Source of the DNA: Rhizobium sp. TH2
Lineage (GTDB): Bacteria > Pseudomonadota > Alphaproteobacteria > Rhizobiales > Rhizobiaceae
Assembly (NCBI RefSeq): GCF_024707525.1
Contig: NZ_CP062231.1
Coordinates: forward strand, 3,100,001 to 3,164,000
DNA length: 64,000 nt
Reading direction: 5' to 3'
A model generated the notes under the pieces. The model was given only the letters and a program-made list of their open reading frames with translations, had not been told where the DNA came from and did not search any database. Made by a program: the position numbers and the translations under genes. Below are positions 51,597 to 61,358 of this stretch, in pieces. Within the stretch, counting starts at the first letter, position 1; each line of letters opens with the position of its first letter.

Positions 51597-51778
51597 GATT
51601 GCCCGCCAAACGCCGGCTCTGGAAAATCTCTACAGCGAAGATGGGGCATACGATTGATATTTAGACGAGCAAGCGAAGGCGCGTTGCCAGCCGTTAGCGA
51701 CCAAAGGGTCGGTAACCCTTTGAATTCTCGTTAACTCACTGAGACATAAGAAAATCTAGGCCCGCAGGCCGGACGACT

Positions 51779-51854
<76 letters not shown>

Positions 51855-51972
51855 GCCGAGACGGCGATGTCTGCCGTCTGGCGGGGCGTATAGCCGGGAT
51901 GGATTGGCTTGGCAACCCCGCCCGTTCAAAAAAATCCAGGCACTCCAAAAATTCGTGATTTAGGCAAGCAAA

Positions 51973-52875
51973 TCAAAGGAAAAGGTTTCCCGAGGCGATC
52001 TTCACCGCTCGGCCGCCTATTCGCGCGCGCAGGACTTGTTGGTTCTTGATTTCGAGATGCAGGTCGATATGCGAGGGCCTGCCCATTTCCACACCCTGTT
52101 CGATGACAAGCGCGTGGTGGCCGTCGGCGAGCGCGTCGAAATGCAGGATGGCACCGCTCATGGCCGCCACGGCCCCGCCGGTCGCCGGATCCTCGGCAAT
52201 CCCCATGTCGGGTGCGAACATCCTGGCATGAAAGCTTGCCCGGTGGTCCACACCACCCCGGCAATAGACATAGGCCGCCGATGTCTTGCCAAGTGCCGCC
52301 GTCCAGCGGCCGGCATCGAATGCGATACTGCCGGCGGCGGCAATGTCCCTGACCGGCACCATGACGAAGGGCACGCCGGCGCTCCACACCGAAGAGCGGT
52401 GGTTTTCAAAGCCGAGATCCGAGACGCTGAGGCAAAGAGCATCGGCGACTTTCTGCGGATCGATCGTCGATGACAACTGCTCGGATCGTTTCGGCAGGTC
52501 GAACTCGGCAAAGCCCGCCTGACCCGACAGGAGCTTCACCGCACAACGCACGGGCCCGACATTTTCCTCGAACACGCTGACCAGGTCCGCCTCGCCGCCG
52601 TTATGGTTCAGTTCGGCGAGCGCTACGGCCGCACCGACGGTCGGATGGCCGGCGAAGGGCAGTTCGCGGCCGGGCGTGAAGATTCGCAGCCGCGCGCTGT
52701 GGGCGGGGTTCTCCGGCGGCGTCACGAACACCGTCTCGGACAGGTTGAACTCCCGCGCGATCGCTTGCATCCGGCTGTCGGAAAGCCCCTGGCCGTCGAA
52801 CACCACGGCGAGCGGATTGCCCGCCAGCCTGTCTGATGTGAAGACGTCATAGATGGCATAGGGGCGGGGCATCAT
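51973..52875 (-). CDS. PhzF family isomerase
   Basis: 300 residues. Duplicated hot-dog-like fold with the catalytic Glu (residue 47) in FNLSETVFV, the RIFTPGRELPFAGHPTVGAA motif and EDPATGGAVAAM in the second half. PhzF-like enzymes are isomerases or epimerases; no phenazine genes are nearby, so the substrate is unknown. The start is MMPRPYAIYD at 52875 (GAGAGGAA upstream), overlapping the Nudix gene stop by 4 bp; the second Met is equally possible. Confidence 0.87.
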   Translation of the reverse strand: MMPRPYAIYDVFTSDRLAGNPLAVVFDGQGLSDSRMQAIAREFNLSETVFVTPPENPAHSARLRIFTPGRELPFAGHPTVGAAVALAELNHNGGEADLVSVFEENVGPVRCAVKLLSGQAGFAEFDLPKRSEQLSSTIDPQKVADALCLSVSDLGFENHRSSVWSAGVPFVMVPVRDIAAAGSIAFDAGRWTAALGKTSAAYVYCRGGVDHRASFHARMFAPDMGIAEDPATGGAVAAMSGAILHFDALADGHHALVIEQGVEMGRPSHIDLHLEIKNQQVLRARIGGRAVKIASGNLFL

Positions 52876-53612
52876 CGGTTCCTCTCGGTAAACAGCCATT
52901 TCAGGATCGGCGGCATGAAGGGCGAATAGTTCTCGGCCGCGGGGTCGGCATTGCGGATCGCGATCGCCGCGGAAATTTCGGGCTCCGGGGCGGCATCGAT
53001 ATGCGCCTGGATATCAGCAAGCAACTCCACTTCGTCGCGGCCATCATGGAAAATGCGGAAAACCGCCACGCTGTTGAGGAGATGCACAGCCCAATATTCC
53101 GGTTTGGCTCTCATTGCCGCAAGGTCAAGGCCGGTTTCCTCGAGTGTCTCACGCCGCATATTGCCATTCAGGTCGCAAAACCCGTCCGCAATATCGTGCT
53201 CGTCGATCGAGCCAGCCGGCGCGTAGACCCGACCCGGATTGGCAGTGGTTTCGGCCATGCGGATCGCGATCAGGGCGCCATCGCTCGAAAAGATCATCGG
53301 CATGCCGAAAAGATGATGGCCGCCGTCGCTGCGCCCCGCCGCACGCCAGTGCAAGAATGCCGAATAGGGCACGATGTGGCCGCGGCCTTCGACATGGCCA
53401 TCGGAAAAGCCGAGCTCCCGCTGAAACACCATTTTTCCATCGAAGAGATTGGGATTGGCGGCAATCTCCTGCTGCCAGTGCCGGGCAATCGCCGGCCCAT
53501 TGGCGGAGAGCCAGGGATGCGCACCTTCGAGAACCTCCAGCCTGAGCGACGACACTGGGAAGACAGAGGATTCCGGCGGAAAGCCCGCCGATGTCAAAAC
53601 CGACGAACTCAT
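52872..53612 (-). CDS. Nudix hydrolase
   Basis: 246 residues. The Nudix box is visible as G...(5)E...RRETLEETGLDL with the REtLEETG core (near residue 160), within a longer protein that also has an N-terminal 60-residue segment. VYAPAGSIDEHDIADG is the start of the box. It hydrolyses a nucleoside diphosphate linked to another group; the substrate is unknown. It overlaps both neighbours by 4 bp (ATGA junctions), forming a coupled operon with the nuclease-like and PhzF genes. Confidence 0.82.
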   Translation of the reverse strand: MSSSVLTSAGFPPESSVFPVSSLRLEVLEGAHPWLSANGPAIARHWQQEIAANPNLFDGKMVFQRELGFSDGHVEGRGHIVPYSAFLHWRAAGRSDGGHHLFGMPMIFSSDGALIAIRMAETTANPGRVYAPAGSIDEHDIADGFCDLNGNMRRETLEETGLDLAAMRAKPEYWAVHLLNSVAVFRIFHDGRDEVELLADIQAHIDAAPEPEISAAIAIRNADPAAENYSPFMPPILKWLFTERNR

Positions 53613-54718
53613 GGAATTTCAAGCTCGATGACGACGGGGCAATGATCGGAGGCTTTCGGCCGGTCCCAGCCGATACGCGGGAAACGTTCCACGTCCTGGC
53701 CTGGTGGAAATGGCGTGCGGTAGGGCTGGCCGTTGCGGATGATGTCGGGCACCGCTTTTGGATTGGCCTCCGCCAGCCCGCGCGACAACCAGATGTAATC
53801 GAGCTGGCAGAGATGACGCTCAATCAGCCCGCGCGCATGAAAGAGCGTCCATCGGTCGTTTTCAGGCCGGCGCGCCACCGCGTTCTCGGCAAATCCATCC
53901 GCCGAGAAGACGTCGAGCGCCGATTGCTCCCCCCGCATTGGGGTAAAGGTAAAACCCTCGCGCTTCGAGCCGGAGACTACCAGCTTCTCCTGGTAGTCGT
54001 TCATGTCGCCGCAGATCACGAAGTTCTTGGCTGCGGCATGCTCGCCGCCGAACCGCGCCTCGATAATGTGGCGCACCGCGCGCGCCTCCGCCGTCCTGAG
54101 CGGCATGGTCGCCACACGCCCGTCGAGACCGTCGCGCGGCGAATTCATCGATTTGAGATGCAGCGCATAGATGGTCAGCGGCCTTCCGCCGATCCGCACA
54201 TCGATCTCGAGGCAATCACGCCGGAAGATCTTGTCATCCGGCTTTTCCGTGTCCGCGAGGCTCGGTTCGAACAGTCCGAACTCCTGGAACGTGGTCGTGG
54301 CATGGGTGCGTATGCCGACGAATTCGATCGGCTCGCCATCGCGAGTCGTCTCGCGCATCATCACGGCCACATCGATTCCGCGCGAATCATTACCTTCAAT
54401 TAAGTATTTCTGGCGATAGCCCTCGCCCATCATCCGGTAAAGATAGCCGAATTCGAAGGCATTGAGCGCCTCCAGGCTCTCCACTTCCTGCAGGCAGATT
54501 ATGTCGGCATCCGCCTCGGCGATGGCGAGTGCCGTCAACTGGCGCGTGTCGTCGGTCAGCGAAATCATCCGCGCCTCTTCCATGCGCTGATAGGCTGCCT
54601 CATTGCCGATTGCATAGAGCCTGAGCACGCGGTCGCCACGAAGCTGGTTGCGAAAACCGGTAAAATCGAAGCGCGTCAGCAGGTTTTCTATATTGAACGT
54701 TCCGATTCTGGCCGCCAT
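53609..54718 (-). CDS. Endonuclease/exonuclease/phosphatase (EEP) family protein
   Basis: 369 residues. EEP motifs: IGTFNIENLL at the N-terminus (Asn), DIICLQEVESLEAL (metal Glu), GIDVAVMMRE, VICGDMNDYQEKL (Asp/Asn pair) and KASDHCPVVIEL at the C-terminus (Asp-His). The active site is complete. No signal peptide, so an intracellular nuclease or phosphodiesterase is likely. It is first in the three-gene operon with Nudix and PhzF. Confidence 0.87.
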   Translation of the reverse strand: MAARIGTFNIENLLTRFDFTGFRNQLRGDRVLRLYAIGNEAAYQRMEEARMISLTDDTRQLTALAIAEADADIICLQEVESLEALNAFEFGYLYRMMGEGYRQKYLIEGNDSRGIDVAVMMRETTRDGEPIEFVGIRTHATTTFQEFGLFEPSLADTEKPDDKIFRRDCLEIDVRIGGRPLTIYALHLKSMNSPRDGLDGRVATMPLRTAEARAVRHIIEARFGGEHAAAKNFVICGDMNDYQEKLVVSGSKREGFTFTPMRGEQSALDVFSADGFAENAVARRPENDRWTLFHARGLIERHLCQLDYIWLSRGLAEANPKAVPDIIRNGQPYRTPFPPGQDVERFPRIGWDRPKASDHCPVVIELEIP

Positions 54719-55042
54719 CCTATCTCCAGTCCCTGCAATGCGCAGTCTCTATAGCACGACCGCGTGCCGAGGCCAGCAGCGCGGCGCTCTGCCCGGCAGT
54801 TTGACGTCTCGACAAGCGTTTGCACCCAGCAGGCGAGCCCGACAAGTATTGTTCCGCTCATGGGTTGAATAAACGTGCTGGAACGCATGGAATTCGTGAT
54901 GCAATGCGATAGACAATCAGCCGAAAGTCGCTTTTCCGCCAGCAACGCCGCAAATTAAAAAAAAGTGCTGGACTCGCGAATATTCCCAAAACATATTCCG
55001 TTAGAGTTTGTGAGTTCAGTAGCTCCAACCAGGGGGAATAAG
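54719..55042. other. Divergent intergenic region
   Basis: 324 bp between the EEP gene and the DUF4189 gene. The part from 54940 to 55020 is A+T-rich (AAATTAAAAAAAAG, AATATTCCCAAAACATATTCCG) and presumably contains both promoters. No frame is supported. Confidence 0.5.
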
Positions 55043-55429
55043 ATGAAAACGTTCAGCAAATTCGCAACAGTCACCGCAGCGCTGGCCATGCTTGCCGTAC
55101 CGGCTATCGCCTCCGCCGCCGACTATTATGGTGCCTTCGCCTTCTCGCAGAAGACGGGTGCCAGTGGCTGGTCGAAGAACTACGGCTCGCAGGGCGAAGC
55201 CGAGGGCGCGGCTCTGCAGGTCTGCTTCCAGACCCAGGGCGCTTCGGATTGCAAAGTGTCCTACTCTTTCGTCAACTCCTGCGCCGCTCTTGCGGTGGGC
55301 GGCGACAACGGCTGGGGCGCCGATTGGGGCACGAACGTCCAGGCGGCAGAGAACAAGGCTTTGCACACATGCTCGGGCTATTCCTACAATTGCAAGGTTA
55401 TCACGAGCCAGTGCTCGAACGGCAGCTAA
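55043..55429 (+). CDS. DUF4189 domain secreted protein
   Basis: 128 residues. Signal peptide MKTFSKFATVTAALAMLAVP with cleavage after ASA. The mature part is DYYGAFAFSQKTGASGWSK, then a cysteine-rich DUF4189 core (LQVCFQ, DCKVSY, NSCAALAVG, HTCSGYSYNC, SQCS), suggesting three disulfides. It is probably periplasmic or extracellular; its role is unknown. AGGGGGAATAAG precedes ATG 55043. A terminator follows 66 bp after its stop. Confidence 0.87.
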   Translation: MKTFSKFATVTAALAMLAVPAIASAADYYGAFAFSQKTGASGWSKNYGSQGEAEGAALQVCFQTQGASDCKVSYSFVNSCAALAVGGDNGWGADWGTNVQAAENKALHTCSGYSYNCKVITSQCSNGS

Positions 55430-55495
55430 GCATTATTGCTAACGGGCGCGTTGCCGGATAGCAGTAACGCCACCTAGAGTTTCAGAAAATGAAGT

Positions 55496-55525
55496 GCCCG
55501 TAAGTTAATTCTTGCGGGCTTTTTA
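55496..55525 (+). terminator. Rho-independent terminator after the DUF4189 gene
   Basis: GCCCGTAAG / CTTGCGGGC stem (55496-55504, 55511-55519) with loop TTAATT, followed by TTTTTATTT. One mismatch in the stem. Confidence 0.85.
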
Positions 55526-55685
55526 TTTCAACTTCTGGTAAAATGGTGTTTTCCGCATCTTTGCTGTTTCAATGCATGGTGTAAATTCCGCTAGCTACAT
55601 GACCGTCCAGATTGTTTGACTTGTAATATATTTTACATTTCAATGCCAAAACCGATGGGATGGGACCGGTGCCTGGATATTCACT

Positions 55686-56711
55686 ATGAAAGCTCTTGTT
55701 ACGGGAGCGAATGGCCATATAGGCTGTAATCTGGTGCGCGCCCTGGCGGAGCGGGGCTACGAGATATGCGCAACCGTCCGGTCTCTTGGCGATAGCCGCA
55801 ACGCCGTGCTCAGAGCAATCCCTGGTGTAGAGATTGCCGAACTGGATGTCCGCGACGCGGACAGGTTTCGCTCCCTCTGCGAAAACGTCGATACGCTGTT
55901 CCATCTCGCCGCCACCTATGCCTATGTGACCGGCGACAGAACCACCGACGAGGACATCGTCGCCGACAGCGTCGCCGGCGCCGAGGCTGCCGTTCGGGCC
56001 GCCGCCCGCCAGGTCCGCAAGATGGTCATGACCTCTTCCGTGGTCACCCTGCCGATGGCCAAACCGGGTGATCCTCCAGCAACGGAAGCCGATTGGCGCA
56101 CCGATCTCACAGTCCCCTATTTCCACGCCAAGACGATTGCCGAGCGCCGCGCGTGGGAGCTTGCCGATCAATATTCCGTCAAATTGGTCACCGTCTTGCC
56201 GGGTGGGACTGCCGGCCCAGGCTTCACGCGCCGCACGCCGACAACGGACTTGATCGAGGGTATCATGCTCGGTACGCTCCGCTTCGGAGCGCCAAAAGGC
56301 AACTTCCCCTATGTCGATATCCGCGACGTCGTATCGGGCCATATCCTCGCTGCGGAGCGCGATGTGGCGGGGCGGTTCATTCTCTGCAACGACACCTTTC
56401 CCACGATCCGCGAATTGACGGAGTTGATGCACGGGATTGATCCATCAATACCGCGATCGCTGTGGTACCTGCCGGATTTCCTCTCCCCTATCCTGCCCTA
56501 TCTGGATCAGTTGAACAGCCGGACATTGGGAAGCCCCCGCGCGCTGACCCCGGAATTCGTGGAATCGATCCACGGCAGACTGTTTTCCGCCAGCAACGCC
56601 CGCGCCAAAGCAGAACTCGGATGGTCGCCGCAAATTCCCATCAGGCAAAGCCTCGGTGACACGATAGAGGCGATCCGCGCAATGCGCCGAGCCGAGGGTA
56701 AGAAAGCGTAA
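55686..56711 (+). CDS. NAD-dependent epimerase/dehydratase (extended SDR)
   Basis: 341 residues. N-terminal NAD motif VTGANGHIGCNLVRALAERG, LDVRDADRF, FHLAATYAYV, and the active-site Tyr in PYFHAKTIAERRAW (YFHAK variant of YxxxK). It resembles dihydroflavonol-4-reductase-like or nucleotide-sugar enzymes. The 256 bp upstream are A+T-rich with a terminator. The next gene (aldo/keto reductase) lies 75 bp downstream. Confidence 0.86.
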   Translation: MKALVTGANGHIGCNLVRALAERGYEICATVRSLGDSRNAVLRAIPGVEIAELDVRDADRFRSLCENVDTLFHLAATYAYVTGDRTTDEDIVADSVAGAEAAVRAAARQVRKMVMTSSVVTLPMAKPGDPPATEADWRTDLTVPYFHAKTIAERRAWELADQYSVKLVTVLPGGTAGPGFTRRTPTTDLIEGIMLGTLRFGAPKGNFPYVDIRDVVSGHILAAERDVAGRFILCNDTFPTIRELTELMHGIDPSIPRSLWYLPDFLSPILPYLDQLNSRTLGSPRALTPEFVESIHGRLFSASNARAKAELGWSPQIPIRQSLGDTIEAIRAMRRAEGKKA

Positions 56712-56786
56712 TCTCCGCACGTTCAAGGCTTGGAACTCCCAGGGAATTGTCATACGAATCGCTCCTGGCAATCCGAGGAGGAAATG

Positions 56787-57839
56787 ATGGAATATCGTCT
56801 GCTTGGCCGTTCGGGCCTCAAAATCTCCACCTTGACCATGGGCACCATGACCTTCGGCGGCAAGGGCTGGGCGAAGATGGTCGGCGACCTCGGGGTCAAG
56901 GAAGCGACCCGCCTGGTCGATATGTGCCTGGATGCCGGCGTCAATCTGCTCGATACGGCGGATGCCTATTCCAGCGGCGTCTGCGAGGAAATCATCGGCG
57001 AGATTCTAGCCGGTCGCGACCGCTCGAACATACTGATCGCGACCAAGGCGCGCTTTCCCATGGGCAATGGCCCGAACGATGCCGGCCTGTCGCGCCACCA
57101 CCTGATCCGCGCCTGCGAGGCGAGCCTCAGGCGACTCCGGACGGATGTCATCGACCTCTACCAGGTCCACGAATGGGATGGGCAGACGCCGCTCGAAGAG
57201 ACGATGGAGGCGCTGGACACGCTCGTACGGTCAGGCAAGGTCCGCTATATCGGCTGCTCGAACTTCTCGGGCTGGCATATGATGAAGGCGCTCGGCGTCA
57301 GCGCGGCGGATCATCGTCAGCGCTTCGTCAGCCAGCAGATCCACTATACGCTGGAAGCCCGCGAGGCCGAATACGAGCTCATCCCTGTTACCATCGACCA
57401 GGGCCTCGGCGTCCTCGTCTGGAGCCCGCTCGCGGCCGGATTGCTTTCGGGCAAGCACCGCCGCAACCAGAAGACACCCGAAGGCTCGCGCCAGTTCGAC
57501 GGCTGGACCGAGCCGCCGATCCGCGACGAGAACCGCTTGTGGGACATTATCGATGTCCTGGTGGATATCGCCGATAGCCGGGGCGTATCGGCCGCCCAGG
57601 TGGCACTCGCCTGGACGCTCGGCCGTCTCGGCATCACCTCGCTGATCATCGGCGGCCGCACGGAGGCACAGTTCGCCGACAATCTGAAGTCGGCCGATCT
57701 CAAGCTTTCGGATGAAGAGCGCGGCAGGCTCGACAAGGTCAGCGCACCGCCAATCATCTATCCCTACTGGCACCAACTCAATACGGCGAAAGACCGGCTG
57801 GGGCCAGCCGATCTCTCGCTCCTCGGCCCGCATTTGTAG
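56787..57839 (+). CDS. Aldo/keto reductase
   Basis: 350 residues. AKR signatures: GVNLLDTADAYSSGVCEEIIG (Asp and Tyr of the tetrad), LIATKARFP (Lys), DLYQVHEWD (His), IGCSNFSGW and the NADPH-binding IIGGRTEAQFADNLKS. It reduces a carbonyl compound or oxidises an alcohol. ATG 56787 was chosen with GAGGAGG upstream; an adjacent ATG lies one codon before. It is convergent with the PNPOx gene, with 6 bp between stops. Confidence 0.88.
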   Translation: MEYRLLGRSGLKISTLTMGTMTFGGKGWAKMVGDLGVKEATRLVDMCLDAGVNLLDTADAYSSGVCEEIIGEILAGRDRSNILIATKARFPMGNGPNDAGLSRHHLIRACEASLRRLRTDVIDLYQVHEWDGQTPLEETMEALDTLVRSGKVRYIGCSNFSGWHMMKALGVSAADHRQRFVSQQIHYTLEAREAEYELIPVTIDQGLGVLVWSPLAAGLLSGKHRRNQKTPEGSRQFDGWTEPPIRDENRLWDIIDVLVDIADSRGVSAAQVALAWTLGRLGITSLIIGGRTEAQFADNLKSADLKLSDEERGRLDKVSAPPIIYPYWHQLNTAKDRLGPADLSLLGPHL

Positions 57840-57845
57840 GCGCGA

Positions 57846-58283
57846 TCAGTTGAGGGTGACTTCGCCCTCGTCCTCGCCTTCCCAATAGTGGATGCGCTTG
57901 GCATGGACCTTGATCAGCACAAGTCCCGGCGTGGCCGGGCCTTGTTCGAACCAAGAGTCCAGTTCGGATTGCCAATGTTCTTCGAAGGTCGCCTTGTCGC
58001 GGATCAGTTCCGCGGCACCTTCGATCGCCACCATGATCGGCGGACTGCCGAACAGGCCCTTGGCGCCCTGCAACGATAGGGCAACCTTGGGCTCGGACTT
58101 GATATCCTGCACCATGCGGGAATCTTCGCAGGTGAAGTAGTAGGAATCGCCGTCATATTCGACGTCGCTGTTGTTGCTCATCGGACGGCCGGCAAGCTCG
58201 CCGCCCTCGCTCTTCGTGAACAGCATGCTGATGTCGATATCGGCGATCTTCCTGGCAAGATCGGGCAAGGTCATGTCGGTCAT
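57846..58283 (-). CDS. Pyridoxamine-5'-phosphate-oxidase-like (general stress) protein
   Basis: 145 residues. Split beta-barrel flavin-binding family: LAGRPMSNNSDVEYDGDSYYFTC, DIKSEPKVALSLQG, FWP-like LIKVHAKRIHYWEG. These bind FMN or F420-like cofactors or heme; in this branch general stress protein 26-like is the closest description. ATG 58283 has GAGGAGA upstream. The function is inferred only from the fold. Confidence 0.83.
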   Translation of the reverse strand: MTDMTLPDLARKIADIDISMLFTKSEGGELAGRPMSNNSDVEYDGDSYYFTCEDSRMVQDIKSEPKVALSLQGAKGLFGSPPIMVAIEGAAELIRDKATFEEHWQSELDSWFEQGPATPGLVLIKVHAKRIHYWEGEDEGEVTLN

Positions 58284-58368
58284 GGGTGTCTCCTCGTCTG
58301 AATGGGTCGCGTGAACGATTGCCACGCACGCATTCGAAAACGAGGAGCGCGCCGCTTGGTTCCGGCCG

Positions 58369-59598
58369 TCAAGCGGCAGCCTTGACCAGTTCGGTCTTCA
58401 GCAACTGGCCGAGCCGCGACATGCCTTCGTCGATCATCTCGTCCGACGCGCAGGAGAAGGAAAGCCGCAATGTGTTGGAACCGCTGCCATCGGCGTGGAA
58501 TGCCTTGCCCGGCACGAAGGCGATGCGATATTTCTCGATGGCGCGCGCGAGAAGCGTCGCTCCGTCCATGCCATCGGGCAGCGTGACCCAGACGAACATG
58601 CCGCCTTCGGGCTTGGTCCATTCCACGCCGGCAGGCATGTTTCTGGACAGTGCGGCCAGCATGCGGTCGCGCCGCGCCGAATAGGTTGCCTTGACCTTCT
58701 CGACCTGCGGTGCAAACACGGTCGACGCGACCTCGCCGATCACCATCTGGTTGATCGTCGACGAATGCAGGTCAGCCGCCTGCTTGACCAGGACGAGCTT
58801 CTTGATGACGTGATCGGCAGCCACGACCCAGCCCACGCGCAGGCCCGGCGCCAGCGTCTTGGAGAAGCTGCCGCAATACAGCGTGCGGGTCTTGTTGATG
58901 TCGCCACCATTGCGGGCAAGGTCGAGCGACAGCACCGGCGGCACACTTTCGCCATCATAGCGCAGCGCCTGATAGGCGGCGTCCTCGATCACGGCAATGT
59001 CGAGTTCGGTAGCGAGATCCAGCAGCCACTCGCGCGCCTGGCGGGTCATCGTCTCGCCGGTCGGGTTGGAGAATTCCGGCACGCAATAGGCGAACTTCAC
59101 CTTCCCGCCGGCGGCACTTGCTGCCTCGGCATAGGTCGAGATCGCGCGGTTGGAGAGCGGCGTCAAACGGTCATAGGTCGGCTCATAGGCATTGAAGGCG
59201 CCGAGCGCACCGAGATAGGTCGGCCAGGTGACGAGAGCCGTGTCCTTCGGCGACAGGAAAAGCTTGCCGAGATAATCGAGCACCTGCTGCGAACCCGAGG
59301 TGATCAACACATTCTCGGCCGTGCAATCGATCCCGATCGCCTTCATCTCGCCGACAATCCAGTCGCGCAGCGGCTTGTAGCCTTCACTTACCGAATATTG
59401 AAGCGCGGCATTGGCCTGCGGACCCGACAGCACCTTGGCATAGGCCTCGGTCACCGCCTCCTTGGGAAACAGCGCCGCATCGGGAATGCCACCGGCAAAG
59501 GAGATGATGTCCGGTTGCTCCAGGAGTTTGAGCAGTTCGCGGATTTCCGATGCCTTCATGCGGCCCGCGCGCGTGGCGAAAACCTGTTCCCAATCCAT
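58369..59598 (-). CDS. PLP-dependent aminotransferase (class I/II, 2-aminoadipate-transaminase-like)
   Basis: 409 residues. FAGGIPDAALFP near the N-terminus, ITSGSQQVLDYLGKLFL, PEFSNPTGETM, IEDAAYQALRYDGE (PLP Asp) and the PLP lysine in YCGSFSKTLAPGLRVGW are intact, with RLSFSCA (Arg carboxylate ligand) late. This matches the aspartate-aminotransferase I-like group that includes LysN and 2-aminoadipate aminotransferase. It is monocistronic, with the TetR gene 55 bp upstream on the same strand. Confidence 0.88.
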   Translation of the reverse strand: MDWEQVFATRAGRMKASEIRELLKLLEQPDIISFAGGIPDAALFPKEAVTEAYAKVLSGPQANAALQYSVSEGYKPLRDWIVGEMKAIGIDCTAENVLITSGSQQVLDYLGKLFLSPKDTALVTWPTYLGALGAFNAYEPTYDRLTPLSNRAISTYAEAASAAGGKVKFAYCVPEFSNPTGETMTRQAREWLLDLATELDIAVIEDAAYQALRYDGESVPPVLSLDLARNGGDINKTRTLYCGSFSKTLAPGLRVGWVVAADHVIKKLVLVKQAADLHSSTINQMVIGEVASTVFAPQVEKVKATYSARRDRMLAALSRNMPAGVEWTKPEGGMFVWVTLPDGMDGATLLARAIEKYRIAFVPGKAFHADGSGSNTLRLSFSCASDEMIDEGMSRLGQLLKTELVKAAA

Positions 59599-59653
59599 GA
59601 TGTTTCCTCAAGTGTTCTGATTTCCGTCATTCCAACACGGAAAGGCAAATACG

Positions 59654-60301
59654 TCAACAATACTGACCTAAATCGCAGGTCGTTTTTGCCAGTTTTTTGA
59701 CCAGTTCTGGGCCAAGGCTGGCTTTGGTGAAATCGGTCAGCAGGCGTTGCGCATCCTCCACCGAGATTTCGGCATCGGAATGGCCGCGCCGCAACCACAA
59801 CCCATCGAGCATCGACGCGAATCCCAAAAGGAACCAGTCGATCTTTTCCCGTTCGAGATAGGGCTTGAGCACCGGCATCAGGTTCGAGCGCAGCCGGCGA
59901 TAAAAGAGGTGCTGCAGTCGGGCATAACGCTCGTTATGGAATGCCTCGGCATAGAAGGAGACCCAGGCATTGGCTGTATTCCGGTCGAACCGCTGCGGGG
60001 GGAAATTGCCCTCGATGACCGCGACCACGCGCTCCCAGCCTGTCGTCGCCAGTCTCAGGCGTGAGACGACATCGTTCATCAGGATACGGTTGGCCAGCCG
60101 CACCATTTCGAAAAGAACCTCGTCCTTGTCCTTGAAATAATAGGTCAAAATGCCTTGCGACATGCCCGCTTCGTTGCAGATGCGCGTCGTGGTCAGGCCC
60201 CTCAGCCCGCTTTGCATGAAGATCCGGTATGCTGCCTCGATCAGTTCGAGACGCCGGATATCCTCGATCTTTCGCTTGTTCTTCTTTGCCTGCTTCGCCA
60301 T
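59654..60301 (-). CDS. TetR family regulator (BetI-like)
   Basis: 215 residues. The HTH is ELIEAAYRIFMQSGLRGLTT, then TRICNEAGMSQGILTYYFKDKDEVL. The C-terminal domain resembles the BetI group (FYAEAFHNERYARLQHLFYRRL). ATG 60301 (MAKQAKKN) is chosen; the frame opens to 60358. It is divergent from the choline-binding protein gene at 60414, which supports control of choline/betaine genes, though BetI identity is not certain. Confidence 0.82.
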   Translation of the reverse strand: MAKQAKKNKRKIEDIRRLELIEAAYRIFMQSGLRGLTTTRICNEAGMSQGILTYYFKDKDEVLFEMVRLANRILMNDVVSRLRLATTGWERVVAVIEGNFPPQRFDRNTANAWVSFYAEAFHNERYARLQHLFYRRLRSNLMPVLKPYLEREKIDWFLLGFASMLDGLWLRRGHSDAEISVEDAQRLLTDFTKASLGPELVKKLAKTTCDLGQYC

Positions 60302-60413
60302 TGATTTTCTATAGCCGCTTAATTTTTTGTACGCACTAACAAATTTCTGAATTGACAAAAAATCCTGCCGTCATATCGTTATGGCCGACCAAAACAAAAA
60401 AGGGGAATTCGCC

Positions 60414-61358
60414 ATGAAGAACATCATGCTTTCGACGGTCGCCGCAATCACGGTCCTCGTCGCCACCACCGCGAGCGCCGCGGACAAGGAAGAATGCAAG
60501 GCCGTCCGCATGTCCGATCTCGGCTGGACCGATATCGCACTGACCAACACGACGGCGGAAATCCTGCTCAAGGCGCTCGGCTACGAGCCCACCCAAACCT
60601 TGCTCGCACTCAACGTCACCTTCGATTCCCTCAAGCGCCACGACATCGATGTCTTTCTCGGCAATTGGCGCCCGGTGCAGGACATCGACTACAAGGCCTA
60701 TTTCGACGATGGCTCTGTCATTCCCCTCGTCACCAATCTCGAAGGCGCGAAATATACGCTCGCCGTGCCTAAATACGTCTCCGATGAAGGCGTAAAGAGT
60801 TTCGACGACCTCGCCGCGCACGGCGATAAATTCGGCTACAAGATCTACGGCATCGAGCCGGGCTCCAACAAGCCACTGGTCGATATGCTGGCAGCCAAGG
60901 CGCATGGGTTCAACGAGGATTGGGAGCTCGTGGAGTCGAGCGAAGCGGCGATGCTCGCTCAGGTCCGGCGCGCCGTCGGCAACAAGGAATGGATCATTTT
61001 CCTCGGCTGGCAGCCACATCCGATGAACGTCAACATGGAAATGACCTATCTCTCGGGTGGCGACGCAGAGTTCGGCCCGAATTTCGGCGGCGCAACGGTC
61101 CGGACGATTGTCCGCAAAGGCTATCCGGAGGATTGCCCCAATGCGACGAAGTTCTTCACCAACCTGAAGTTCGACATCACCTACGAAAATACCGGCATGA
61201 ACATGATCATGACCGACGGCATGGAAACCACCGATGCCGCCAAGAAGATGATGCAGGAGCACCCCGAGAAAGTCGCCGAATGGCTCGATGGTGTGACCAC
61301 CATCGACGGCAAGCCGGGGCTTGATGCCGTCAAGGCAGAACTCGGGATCGGCCAGTGA
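60414..61358 (+). CDS. choX: Choline/betaine ABC substrate-binding protein (ChoX-like)
   Basis: 314 residues. Signal peptide MKNIMLSTVAAITVLVATTA with cleavage after SAA. The mature OpuAC-type lobe pattern has SDLGWTDIALTN, FLGNWRPVQDID, KYTLAVPKYVSD and FLGWQPHPMN, whose Trp/Tyr residues correspond to the aromatic cage for quaternary amines. AGGGGAATTC precedes the ATG. No permease or ATPase follows; instead a zinc alcohol dehydrogenase overlaps its stop. So either the rest of the transporter is elsewhere or it serves another one. Confidence 0.88.
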   Translation: MKNIMLSTVAAITVLVATTASAADKEECKAVRMSDLGWTDIALTNTTAEILLKALGYEPTQTLLALNVTFDSLKRHDIDVFLGNWRPVQDIDYKAYFDDGSVIPLVTNLEGAKYTLAVPKYVSDEGVKSFDDLAAHGDKFGYKIYGIEPGSNKPLVDMLAAKAHGFNEDWELVESSEAAMLAQVRRAVGNKEWIIFLGWQPHPMNVNMEMTYLSGGDAEFGPNFGGATVRTIVRKGYPEDCPNATKFFTNLKFDITYENTGMNMIMTDGMETTDAAKKMMQEHPEKVAEWLDGVTTIDGKPGLDAVKAELGIGQ

